A stretch of DNA of 5,483 nucleotides from Pelethousia sp002409725. GTDB lineage: Bacteria; Bacillota; Clostridia; Christensenellales; CAG-138. A program made the translations under genes and the position numbers. This document shows, piece by piece, positions 1 through 5,483 of this stretch; the stretch's first letter is position 1; each line of letters opens with the position of its first letter. The notes below the pieces were generated by a model that saw only the letters and a program-made list of their open reading frames with translations, was not told the DNA's origin and ran no database searches. The stretch lies in the NCBI GenBank assembly GCA_937915455.1, contig CALDNN010000189.1, forward strand, positions 1-5,483. Direction: 5' to 3'.

Positions 1-18
1 TGCACAATATGTCTTAAA

Positions 19-65
19 TTGAATAACGAAAGGGCATTCCATATTCACGCATCTTGCGTTACAAT
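19..65 (+). promoter_or_regulatory. Candidate promoter region upstream of the operon (weak)
   Basis: Two sigma-A-like possibilities are visible. TACAAT at 60-65 matches the -10 consensus at 5 of 6 positions, but the sequence 17 bases upstream (TTCCAT, 37-42) is a poor -35. TTGAAT at 19-24 is a 4 of 6 match to the -35 box and is followed after 17 bases by TATTCA at 42-47, a 3 of 6 match to the -10 box. The TACAAT option would give a leader of about 140 bases before the first start codon. Neither is strong, and the real promoter may lie before the window. Confidence 0.22.
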
Positions 66-80
66 CTTGGGAAACAAAAC

Positions 81-199
81 CGTCTCCCGAGCCTTGCAGA
101 TCCGGGAACGTTGGTTGCAAGGCCCCCGAATCATTTTTGCTTCCCTTTCATTACAACCTATCTACTTTCCTCTATTCCTGAACCTTATCTTATCGGGAG
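81..199 (+). promoter_or_regulatory. Possible structured 5' leader with competing pairings
   Basis: Three complementarities share bases. Pairing A is a hairpin of 81-89 with 103-110: eight pairs, C84 bulged, 13-base loop. Pairing B is a perfect 8-bp inverted repeat, GCCTTGCA (91-98) with TGCAAGGC (116-123), followed at 134-138 by five T. Pairing C is CTCCCGA (84-90) with TCGGGAG (193-199), which overlaps the Shine-Dalgarno sequence of the first gene. A excludes B because their stems are interleaved, and A excludes C because both use 84-89. This resembles a translational or attenuation switch, but I do not recognise any known riboswitch class, and short complementarities arise by chance in a GC-rich leader. 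No gene is seen in 1-209. Confidence 0.28.
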
Positions 200-202
200 G
201 TG
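196..202 (+). promoter_or_regulatory. Ribosome binding site of the FAD subunit gene
   Basis: GGAGGTG lies 7 bases before the ATG at 210 and is a near-perfect match to the anti-Shine-Dalgarno sequence. It fixes the start at 210 rather than at the in-frame TTG at 54, which has no such site and would add 52 residues unlike the family. Confidence 0.85.
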
Positions 203-209
203 GCTAACT

Positions 210-1052
210 ATGCCTGAATTTCTGCAACCAACGTCACGCAAGCAAGCGATGGAGTTTTTGCGGGAGAAGCAAGACGTGCGGTTTTTGGCCGGCGGCACGG
301 ATTTAATTATCATGCTCCGGGCCCGCGCGGTGGATTGCCAATACCTGATGGACGTCAAGCGCATTCCGGAGTTGAACGCGTTTGAATATACGCCCGAAGG
401 GCTGACGGTCGGCGCCGCTGTGACTTGCAACCAGATCCTGCATGCCGATTTCCTCCGCGAGGAGCACAAGCTCCTGCAGGAGTCCGCGATCACCCTAGCC
501 AATGACCTGCTGCGTAACCGCGCCACCCTGGTCGGCAACATCTGCAACGCCTCGCCCGGCGGGGACATGCTGCCCGCCTGCCTGGTGCTGGGCGCGCACC
601 TGCATACCTGCTCGCCCGCAGGCGAGCGCGTGATCCCTATCAGCGAATTTTTTACCGGCGTGAAAAAGCACGTGCTGGCCGCGGATGAAATGGTGGTCAA
701 GATCACGCTGCCAAACAAGCCCGGCCGCGGTGTATACCTTAAAAAGCGGCGCATCCGTGGACACGACCTGGCCCAGGTGGGCCTGGCGGGCTTCTATGGC
801 GAGGATGGCGGCCTTTCTTTTGGCATCGCAGCCGTGGGGCCAACGCCCGTGCTGGTGGAGGGCCTCGGCAGCTTCACCAGGGAGCAGCTGCCCGCGGCGA
901 AGGAAGAGATCATTGCAAAAGTCATGGCCCAGGCGAAGCCCATCTCGGATGTGCGCAGCTCTAAGGAATACAGGCTGGCCATGCTCAGATATTTTACCGG
1001 CCTTGCGGTAGACGCATTTGCTGCCGGAGAGAAGGTGGAGGTGCGGGCATGA
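210..1052 (+). CDS. xdhB: Xanthine dehydrogenase-family FAD-binding subunit
   Basis: This is the FAD-carrying medium subunit (CoxM/XdhB family) of a three-subunit, cytoplasmic molybdenum hydroxylase. It takes electrons from the 2Fe-2S subunit and passes them to an acceptor such as NAD+; the actual acceptor cannot be read from the sequence. The protein has 280 residues, normal for the family. Visible FAD-site motifs are AGGTD (27-31) in the N-terminal PCMH-type domain and TLVGNICNASPGGD (106-119), the usual diphosphate and flavin loop. The C-terminal CO dehydrogenase flavoprotein domain ends with the typical D-x-R-S-S-K-x-Y-R segment (247-255). It lacks the roughly 40-residue 4Fe-4S insertion of 4-hydroxybenzoyl-CoA reductase beta subunits, which argues against that enzyme. 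The last codon overlaps the next gene's start in ATGA (1049-1052), indicating translational coupling. The symbol follows E. coli usage; the true substrate is uncertain. Confidence 0.9.
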   Translation: MPEFLQPTSRKQAMEFLREKQDVRFLAGGTDLIIMLRARAVDCQYLMDVKRIPELNAFEYTPEGLTVGAAVTCNQILHADFLREEHKLLQESAITLANDLLRNRATLVGNICNASPGGDMLPACLVLGAHLHTCSPAGERVIPISEFFTGVKKHVLAADEMVVKITLPNKPGRGVYLKKRRIRGHDLAQVGLAGFYGEDGGLSFGIAAVGPTPVLVEGLGSFTREQLPAAKEEIIAKVMAQAKPISDVRSSKEYRLAMLRYFTGLAVDAFAAGEKVEVRA

Positions 1053-1510
1053 AGCGCAACATACATGTAACCGTGAACGGGGTCAGCTACGATGTTGTGT
1101 GCAGCGAGAACGCTACGCTGGTGTCGCTGCTACGCGAGGAGCTGGGCCTGACTGGGACCAAAGAGGGCTGCGGCGCAGGCGAATGCGGCGCATGCACCGT
1201 GATCTTCAACGGCGAGCCTGTCAACTCCTGCATGGTGATGGCCATGGAGGCGGAGGGCGCCGAGATCTACACCATCGAGAGCGAGGCCAAGAACGGCAGG
1301 CTTTCCGACCTGCAACAGAGCTTCCTCGACCACAATGCCCTCCAGTGCGGCTTCTGTACGCCCGGCATGATCATGAGCGCGCGCGCGCTACTCAATAGGA
1401 ACCCACACCCCTCCAAGGAAGAAATCCTGGAGGCGATGGAGGGCAACCTTTGCCGGTGCACGGGCTATGAAACAATTCTTGCGGCAGTTCAAGCGATAGC
1501 GGGTGAATAA
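1049..1510 (+). CDS. xdhC: Xanthine dehydrogenase-family 2Fe-2S subunit
   Basis: This is the small iron-sulfur subunit (CoxS/XdhC family, 153 residues), which relays electrons from the molybdenum centre to FAD through two 2Fe-2S clusters. All eight cluster cysteines are present. The N-terminal plant-ferredoxin-like cluster uses C41, C46, C49 and C61 (C-x4-C-G-x-C, then C). The C-terminal helical domain uses C100 and C103 (QCGFCTPGM) plus C135 and C137 (CRCTGY); this is the domain whose cluster lies next to the molybdopterin. Start choice is clear: GGAGGTG at 1037-1043 sits 5 bases before the ATG, which overlaps the upstream stop. The stop is one base before the next ATG, so all three subunits are probably made in stoichiometric amounts. 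Length and motifs are standard and no key residue is missing. The symbol follows the E. coli convention, in which XdhC is the Fe-S subunit, not the unrelated maturation factor also called XdhC. Confidence 0.93.
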   Translation: MKRNIHVTVNGVSYDVVCSENATLVSLLREELGLTGTKEGCGAGECGACTVIFNGEPVNSCMVMAMEAEGAEIYTIESEAKNGRLSDLQQSFLDHNALQCGFCTPGMIMSARALLNRNPHPSKEEILEAMEGNLCRCTGYETILAAVQAIAGE

Positions 1511-1511
1511 G

Positions 1512-3869
1512 ATGGAAAAGAATTATCAATACATCGGCCAAAGCATCCAACGCCATGACGGCGTGGATAAAGTAACGGGAACCGCCGCTTATGTGGGCGA
1601 CCTGAAGATGAACGGCCTGCTGCAGGCGCGGGTGAAGACCAGCCCCTACGCGCACGCCAACATCATCTCCATCGATACCGGTAAGGCGGAGGCCTTGCCC
1701 GGCGTGCGCGCGGTGATCACCGGGCGGCAGGGCGCGGCCAAGCTGGGCATTTACATGGTGGATAGATCCATCATCGCCACCGACAAGGTGCGCCATTATG
1801 GCGAGGTAGTGGCGGCTGTGGCGGCAGTCGATGCGGAAACGGCGCAAAAAGCTGTGGACCTGATCGAGGTCGAATACGAGCCGCTGCCCGCCGTGCTGGA
1901 TGTGAAGGAGGCGATCAAGCCCGAAAGCCCCCTGGTGCATGAAAAGCTGGGCGAATACGCCCATGTCAAGGGCGTGTTCTTCCCAATCCCAGGCACCAAC
2001 GTGGCCAGCAACATCAAGATCCGCAAGGGCAATACGGAAGAAGCCTTCAAAAAGGCGGATCTGATCATAGAGAATACGTACGAGCAGCCCCAGGTATTCC
2101 ACATTCCCCTTGAGACGCACGGCACCATCGTGCAATGGAGCCCTGGCGACAAGATCAAGATTTATTCCAGTTCTCAATCCCCCTTTTCTATCCGTGATCT
2201 GTTCTCCGTAGCCTTCAACCTGCCAAAAACCAATATCGAGGTCAACGTATCCTATGTGGGCGGTGGCTTTGGCGGCAAGAGCGGCATTCACATGGAGCCG
2301 CTGGTAGGCCTGCTCTCCAGGGCGGCGGGCGGCCAGCCAGTGAAGCTGATCCCCCAGCGGGAGGAAGAATGCGCCACGCTGCCCTGCAGGCAGGGCCTGG
2401 TAGCTCGCATCAAAACGGGCGTAACCAAAGAAGGCCGCATCATTGCCGAAGAGGCCGAATACCTCTGGGACGCCGGCGCATACGCGGACTATGGCGTGAA
2501 TATCGGCAGGGCGGGCGCCGTAACGGGCTGCGGGCCGTATGATATCGAGAACGTTAAGGTGGATTCCAAAACCGTCTATACAAACCACGTGTTCGGCACC
2601 GCCTATCGCGGCTTCGGCCATCCGGAGGTATTCTTCGGCATCGAGCGCCAGCGGGACCTCATCGCCAAGGCGCTCAATATGGACCCCACGGAATTCCGGC
2701 TCAAGAACCTGCTCATGCCGGGCAGCAAAACCATTACCGGCGAGCTGATTACCGAGAATACCGGCAGGGTGGATCTGTGCCTTAAGCAGGTGGCGGAGGC
2801 TATTGGCCTCAATACGCCCTACACAGAAGAAGAAAAGGCACAATGGGCCAAGCAGGGCAAATACCGCGCCAAGGCGGCCGCGGTGCTGCAGAAATCCCCG
2901 GCCATGCCTACCTGGAGCGCCTCCTCCGCGCTGCTGCAAATGAATGAAGACGGCACCATGCGCCTGAGCGTGGGCGGCGTGGATTACGGCCAGGGCACCT
3001 ACACGGTGATGAAACAGATCGTGGCCGAGCGATTGGATTTCCCCATTGAGAAGGTAAGCATCTCCCCCACCATCAACACCAACCTCAGCCCCTACGACTG
3101 GCAAACGGTGGCCAGCCGCATGACGGTGCTCTGCGGCGTCGCGGTCTGCGAAGCGTGCGATGACCTTAAAGAGCAGATCCTCGAGCTGGGCAGCATCATC
3201 CTGCGCGCAGCCAAGCATGAGGTCGCGCTCAAAGATGAATACGTCTACGTCAAGCAGAACCCCCACCAGAGGGTGCATCTTTGCAACATGGCGATGGGCT
3301 ATACCTTCGAAAACGGCAACGCCATCGGCGGGCCGCTGATTGGCCGCGGTAAGTCAATCGCCCAGGGCCTCACCAACCTGGATGCCGAGACCGGCCAGGG
3401 CAAGACCGCCCTCGACTGGACCTATGGCGCGCACGCGGTGGAGATTGAGGTGGATAAAAAAACCGGTGATATTGATATCCTACACATGGTCAGCTCCCTG
3501 GATATCGGCCAGGTGATGAACGCGGCGCTGCTGCGGGGCCAGGTGGTCGGCGGTGCGCTGCAGGGTATTGGAACAACGTTCTATGAAGCCGTGCATTATG
3601 ACGAGCAGGGCCGCCTGCTCACGCGCAACTTCACAGACTATAAGATTCCGACCTTCCGGGATGTTCCGAAGAAGGTGGAGGTGCTCAACGTGGAGACCCC
3701 ACAACTTGACGGGCCTTATGGCGCGCGCGGCTGCGGCGAGCACCCGCTGATCTCCGTAACGTCGGTGATCGCAAACGCGCTCGCAAACGCGACGGGGGAA
3801 GAATTTTTAGACCTCCCGCTTTCGGCAGACCGCGTTTACCTACGCCTGAACGAACACAAGAAGGGCTGA
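1512..3869 (+). CDS. xdhA: Xanthine dehydrogenase-family molybdopterin-binding (catalytic) subunit
   Basis: This is the large subunit carrying the molybdenum cofactor, where an N-heterocycle is hydroxylated with water as the oxygen source (785 residues, normal for a stand-alone subunit). The N-terminal a/b-hammerhead domain (about 15-125, with DGVDKVTGTAAYVGD near its start) precedes the two Mo-binding domains. Motifs include GGGFGGK (250-256), AYRGFG (364-369), GQG (493-495), GQVVGGALQGIG (676-687) and GCGE, with the catalytic base Glu at E743. R366 fits the purine-orienting Arg of xanthine dehydrogenases (R880 in bovine numbering). The residue after GGGFGGK is Ser257, where the bovine and Rhodobacter enzymes have Glu, so substrate specificity is open. 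The CO dehydrogenase AYRCSFR loop is absent. The ATG at 1512 is preferred over the in-frame GTG at 1503, because GGTGA at 1502-1506 serves as a ribosome site 5 bases before it and 1503 has none. A purine hydroxylase is most likely, but other azaheterocycles remain possible. Confidence 0.9.
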   Translation: MEKNYQYIGQSIQRHDGVDKVTGTAAYVGDLKMNGLLQARVKTSPYAHANIISIDTGKAEALPGVRAVITGRQGAAKLGIYMVDRSIIATDKVRHYGEVVAAVAAVDAETAQKAVDLIEVEYEPLPAVLDVKEAIKPESPLVHEKLGEYAHVKGVFFPIPGTNVASNIKIRKGNTEEAFKKADLIIENTYEQPQVFHIPLETHGTIVQWSPGDKIKIYSSSQSPFSIRDLFSVAFNLPKTNIEVNVSYVGGGFGGKSGIHMEPLVGLLSRAAGGQPVKLIPQREEECATLPCRQGLVARIKTGVTKEGRIIAEEAEYLWDAGAYADYGVNIGRAGAVTGCGPYDIENVKVDSKTVYTNHVFGTAYRGFGHPEVFFGIERQRDLIAKALNMDPTEFRLKNLLMPGSKTITGELITENTGRVDLCLKQVAEAIGLNTPYTEEEKAQWAKQGKYRAKAAAVLQKSPAMPTWSASSALLQMNEDGTMRLSVGGVDYGQGTYTVMKQIVAERLDFPIEKVSISPTINTNLSPYDWQTVASRMTVLCGVAVCEACDDLKEQILELGSIILRAAKHEVALKDEYVYVKQNPHQRVHLCNMAMGYTFENGNAIGGPLIGRGKSIAQGLTNLDAETGQGKTALDWTYGAHAVEIEVDKKTGDIDILHMVSSLDIGQVMNAALLRGQVVGGALQGIGTTFYEAVHYDEQGRLLTRNFTDYKIPTFRDVPKKVEVLNVETPQLDGPYGARGCGEHPLISVTSVIANALANATGEEFLDLPLSADRVYLRLNEHKKG

Positions 3870-4008
3870 TCGGTCGCCGTAGGCAGCGGCGCATGAAAGG
3901 AGGCGATGCAGGGGCATATAGGCGCTCGATCCCAGACTGTCGGCTTTACGAGAACACAAGTGCTAACCATGTACCCCGAACTGCAAAAAATTGAGAGAGG
4001 TGTATCAT
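3870..4008 (+). other. Intergenic region before the permease, with an orphan Shine-Dalgarno sequence
   Basis: This 139-bp gap breaks the tight spacing of the upstream genes. A short hairpin (CGCCG 3875-3879 with CGGCG 3887-3891, 7-base loop) has no T tract and is not a convincing terminator. AAAGGAGG at 3896-3903 is the strongest ribosome site in the window, yet the only start close behind it is an ATG at 3906, just 2 bases away. That frame runs 40 codons to a stop at 4026-4028, inside the permease gene, and its product is not recognisable. No clear promoter is seen, so the permease may be read through from the upstream genes. Confidence 0.45.
3996..4002 (+). promoter_or_regulatory. Ribosome binding site of the permease gene
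   Basis: AGAGGTG lies 6 bases before the ATG at 4009 and selects that start over the in-frame TTG at 3991 and GTG at 4000. Both of those would put the ribosome site inside or beyond the coding sequence. Confidence 0.75.
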
Positions 4009-5385
4009 ATGGAACAAAAACCGGATAAAAAGGGCATTATTGGTTATTTGCCGGACGAAACCCCAACCTTTGGGAAACTGATCGTTTTTGCACTTCAGCA
4101 GGTGCTGGTCATGTTCCCGGCAACCGTTACTGTAGCTCTGCTCACTGGCTTCCACGTTTCCACCACGATCTTTGCAAGCGGTCTTGCAACGTTAGGCTTC
4201 CTGTTCATTACCAAGGGCAAGATTCCCCTGTATTATGGATCGAGCTTCTCCTATATCGCCGCCATCGCGAGCGTTACGGGCGGCGTAGGATTCGGACAGC
4301 TTGCATCGGATGCGCTTATATCGCAAGCACAGTTCGGCATCATCTGCTCCGGCTTTGTTTCCATTGCCGCCGGTTTGATTGTGAACCGGTTTGGCATGGA
4401 CAAGATCGAGAAGGTCCTGCCGCCCACCATCACGGGCCCCATCGCCATGATCATCGGCCTCTCGCTTGCGACTACGGCCCTTACGCAGGCGTTTACCGAC
4501 CCGGCTATCCCGGGCCTCATGCCCAACACCGCGACTATCGTGGCGCTGGTAACGCTGCTGGCCACCATCCTGTTCTCCATCTACCTCAGGGGGGTGATGG
4601 CGCAATTGCCGATCCTATTCGGTATATTGGTGGGATATGTCGTATCCATCCTCTTTGGCATGGTGGATTTCTCCCAGATATTGGCCGGATCGTTCATCTC
4701 CGTGCCGCATTTTACGCTGCCCAAGCCTAACGCTATGTCTGTGCTGGCCATCATGCCCATCGCGCTCGCGACCATACCGGAATCCGCCGCGCACCTGTTC
4801 CAGCTGGATATCTATGTAAACGACCTCGCCAAGAAAAAGGGCAAGGGGCAATACAAGATCGCCGATAAGCTGGGCCTCAACCTGATCGGCGACGGCGCTG
4901 GCGATATCATCTCCGCCCTCTTCGGCGGCCCCGCGGGCACCAACTATGGCGAGAACATTTCCACCATGGCCATCACAAAGAACTTCTCCGTGAAGATGCT
5001 GGGTACTGCGGCCATCATCGCCATGATCATCTCGTTCTTTACGCCGCTTTCCAACCTGGTCAACAGCGTGCCTGCAGCCGTTATCAACGGCGCGTGCATC
5101 TTCCTCTTCGGCGTAATTGCGGCCCAAGGCGTGGCAATCATGATCAACTCGAACGTGGATATGTTCGATGGGCGCAACCTGGCCGTCATCTCCGTGATCT
5201 TCATTATCGGCCTTGGCGGCCACTATGGCTATGAAGGCGGCATGATCCCCTTCTTCGGCGCCAAGCTGCCCGCCATCGCTGCCTCCGCGGTTGCCGGCAT
5301 TCTGCTCAACCTGCTGCTCTCCATCGGCGCGGATAAGAACAAGGCCGCCCATGCGGACGACGGCTTTGTGCAGGAGCGCATGTAA
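4009..5385 (+). CDS. NCS2-family nucleobase permease (UraA-like uracil/xanthine permease)
   Basis: This is an inner-membrane nucleobase:cation symporter of the NCS2/NAT family (458 residues, close to E. coli UraA). It has the expected pattern of about 14 membrane segments, roughly from residue 24 to 440, and a charged cytoplasmic C-tail. KGKIPLYYGSSF (69-80) matches the conserved TM3 region of UraA. In TM8, E258 and H262 (P-E-S-A-A-H) align with the UraA uracil-site Glu and His. In TM10, E315 in the TNYGENIS stretch aligns with the second UraA Glu, whereas xanthine carriers such as XanQ have Gln there. Two conserved positions differ: the TM1 Gln-His pair reads Q30-Q31, and the signature [QEP]-N-x-G-x4-T-[RKG] reads E-N-I-S-x4-T-K, with Ser318 for Gly. 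The gene follows the hydroxylase genes in the same direction and probably supplies their substrate. Family assignment is firm; the substrate is not. Confidence 0.9.
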   Translation: MEQKPDKKGIIGYLPDETPTFGKLIVFALQQVLVMFPATVTVALLTGFHVSTTIFASGLATLGFLFITKGKIPLYYGSSFSYIAAIASVTGGVGFGQLASDALISQAQFGIICSGFVSIAAGLIVNRFGMDKIEKVLPPTITGPIAMIIGLSLATTALTQAFTDPAIPGLMPNTATIVALVTLLATILFSIYLRGVMAQLPILFGILVGYVVSILFGMVDFSQILAGSFISVPHFTLPKPNAMSVLAIMPIALATIPESAAHLFQLDIYVNDLAKKKGKGQYKIADKLGLNLIGDGAGDIISALFGGPAGTNYGENISTMAITKNFSVKMLGTAAIIAMIISFFTPLSNLVNSVPAAVINGACIFLFGVIAAQGVAIMINSNVDMFDGRNLAVISVIFIIGLGGHYGYEGGMIPFFGAKLPAIAASAVAGILLNLLLSIGADKNKAAHADDGFVQERM

Positions 5386-5411
5386 TCCCCCGTAATAATA
5401 CCCTAACCCAT

Positions 5412-5450
5412 AGGCAGGGCCCTGCGCTTTCGAGCGCAGGGCCTCTGCTT
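5412..5450 (+). terminator. Long GC-rich hairpin after the permease gene
   Basis: GGCCCTGCGCT (5418-5428) and AGCGCAGGGCC (5433-5443) form a perfect 11-bp stem capped by a TTCG tetraloop. It extends outward to 5412/5450 with six more pairs around a bulged T5444, including one G-T pair. No T tract follows directly, so alone it is more likely a transcript-end stabiliser or a pause element working with the next hairpin than a classical terminator. Confidence 0.6.
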
Positions 5451-5451
5451 G

Positions 5452-5481
5452 TCAAAAAAGTGGCTGCGGCCACTTTTTTGA
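5452..5481. terminator. Bidirectional intrinsic terminator
   Basis: A 13-bp perfect inverted repeat (5452-5464 with 5469-5481) has a TGCG loop. Its core is GTGGC/GCCAC flanked by A6 on the left (5454-5459) and T6 on the right (5474-5479), so either strand gives a GC stem followed by a U tract. It ends the operon and could also stop a convergent gene lying just beyond the window. Confidence 0.85.
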
Positions 5482-5483
5482 GG

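Noticed and set aside
19..207. 62-codon frame from a TTG in the leader
   Set aside because: No ribosome site, a rare start codon, no recognisable product, and it overlaps the probable promoter and leader.
54..209. N-terminal extension of the FAD subunit from a TTG at 54
   Set aside because: The extra 52 residues are unlike the family, the TTG has no ribosome site, and a near-ideal site precedes the ATG at 210.
1392..3278. 628-codon open frame on the minus strand opposite the molybdopterin subunit
   Set aside because: The translation is a low-information His/Asp/Gly/Ala-rich sequence with no recognisable domain. It mirrors a strongly supported gene and is explained by GC-rich third positions leaving few antisense stops.
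3769..3792. Tandem 12-bp repeat, TCGCAAACGCG twice, near the end of the molybdopterin subunit gene
   Set aside because: It encodes A-N-A-L/A-N-A-T, which matches the normal conserved IANA-x-x-NATG segment of the family, so it looks like constrained coding sequence rather than a recent duplication.
3893..3994. 33-codon frame from the ATG at 3893 in the intergenic gap
   Set aside because: No ribosome site upstream (the AAAGGAGG lies inside it), and the product is not recognisable.
4615..5352. 245-codon minus-strand frame opposite the permease
   Set aside because: Charged, low-complexity composition and full overlap with a clear membrane-protein gene; an antisense shadow.
1..5483. Mobile elements, CRISPR arrays, tRNA or rRNA genes
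   Set aside because: No transposase, spaced direct repeats, terminal inverted repeats flanking a gene, tRNA cloverleaf or rRNA-like stretch could be found.

Overview
The window holds one compact plus-strand operon: the three subunits of a molybdenum hydroxylase of the xanthine dehydrogenase family, then an NCS2 (UraA-type) nucleobase permease, closed by tandem hairpins that include a bidirectional intrinsic terminator. The split FAD / 2Fe-2S / molybdopterin subunits, strong GGAGG-type ribosome sites and a fairly GC-rich genome with Lys/Glu-rich proteins suggest an anaerobic Clostridia-type Firmicute, perhaps from the gut. That taxonomic guess is inference; no rRNA or other marker gene is present.

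Layout. Positions 1-209 are an untranslated leader with weak promoter-like motifs and competing complementary segments, one of which can cover the first gene's Shine-Dalgarno sequence. The FAD subunit (210-1052) overlaps the 2Fe-2S subunit (1049-1510) in an ATGA. The molybdopterin subunit (1512-3869) follows after a single base. A 139-bp gap (3870-4008) with no credible gene carries an orphan-looking Shine-Dalgarno sequence. The permease (4009-5385) is followed by two hairpins (5412-5481). All four proteins look intact, with no frameshift or truncation.

How the genes work together. The permease would bring a nucleobase or similar N-heterocycle into the cell. The heterotrimer would then hydroxylate it (or, working in reverse, reduce it), passing electrons from the molybdenum centre through two 2Fe-2S clusters to FAD. 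The easy annotation is 'xanthine dehydrogenase plus xanthine permease', but substrate-site residues do not fully fit. The Mo subunit keeps the purine-orienting Arg (R366) but has Ser257 where classical xanthine dehydrogenases have Glu. The permease has the uracil-type Glu (E315) rather than the xanthine-type Gln, and also changes two conserved family residues (Gln31 for His, Ser318 for Gly). The substrate is therefore best left open: a purine is most likely, and a pyrimidine or another azaheterocycle is possible. No maturation factor, regulator or downstream purine-degradation gene lies inside the window.
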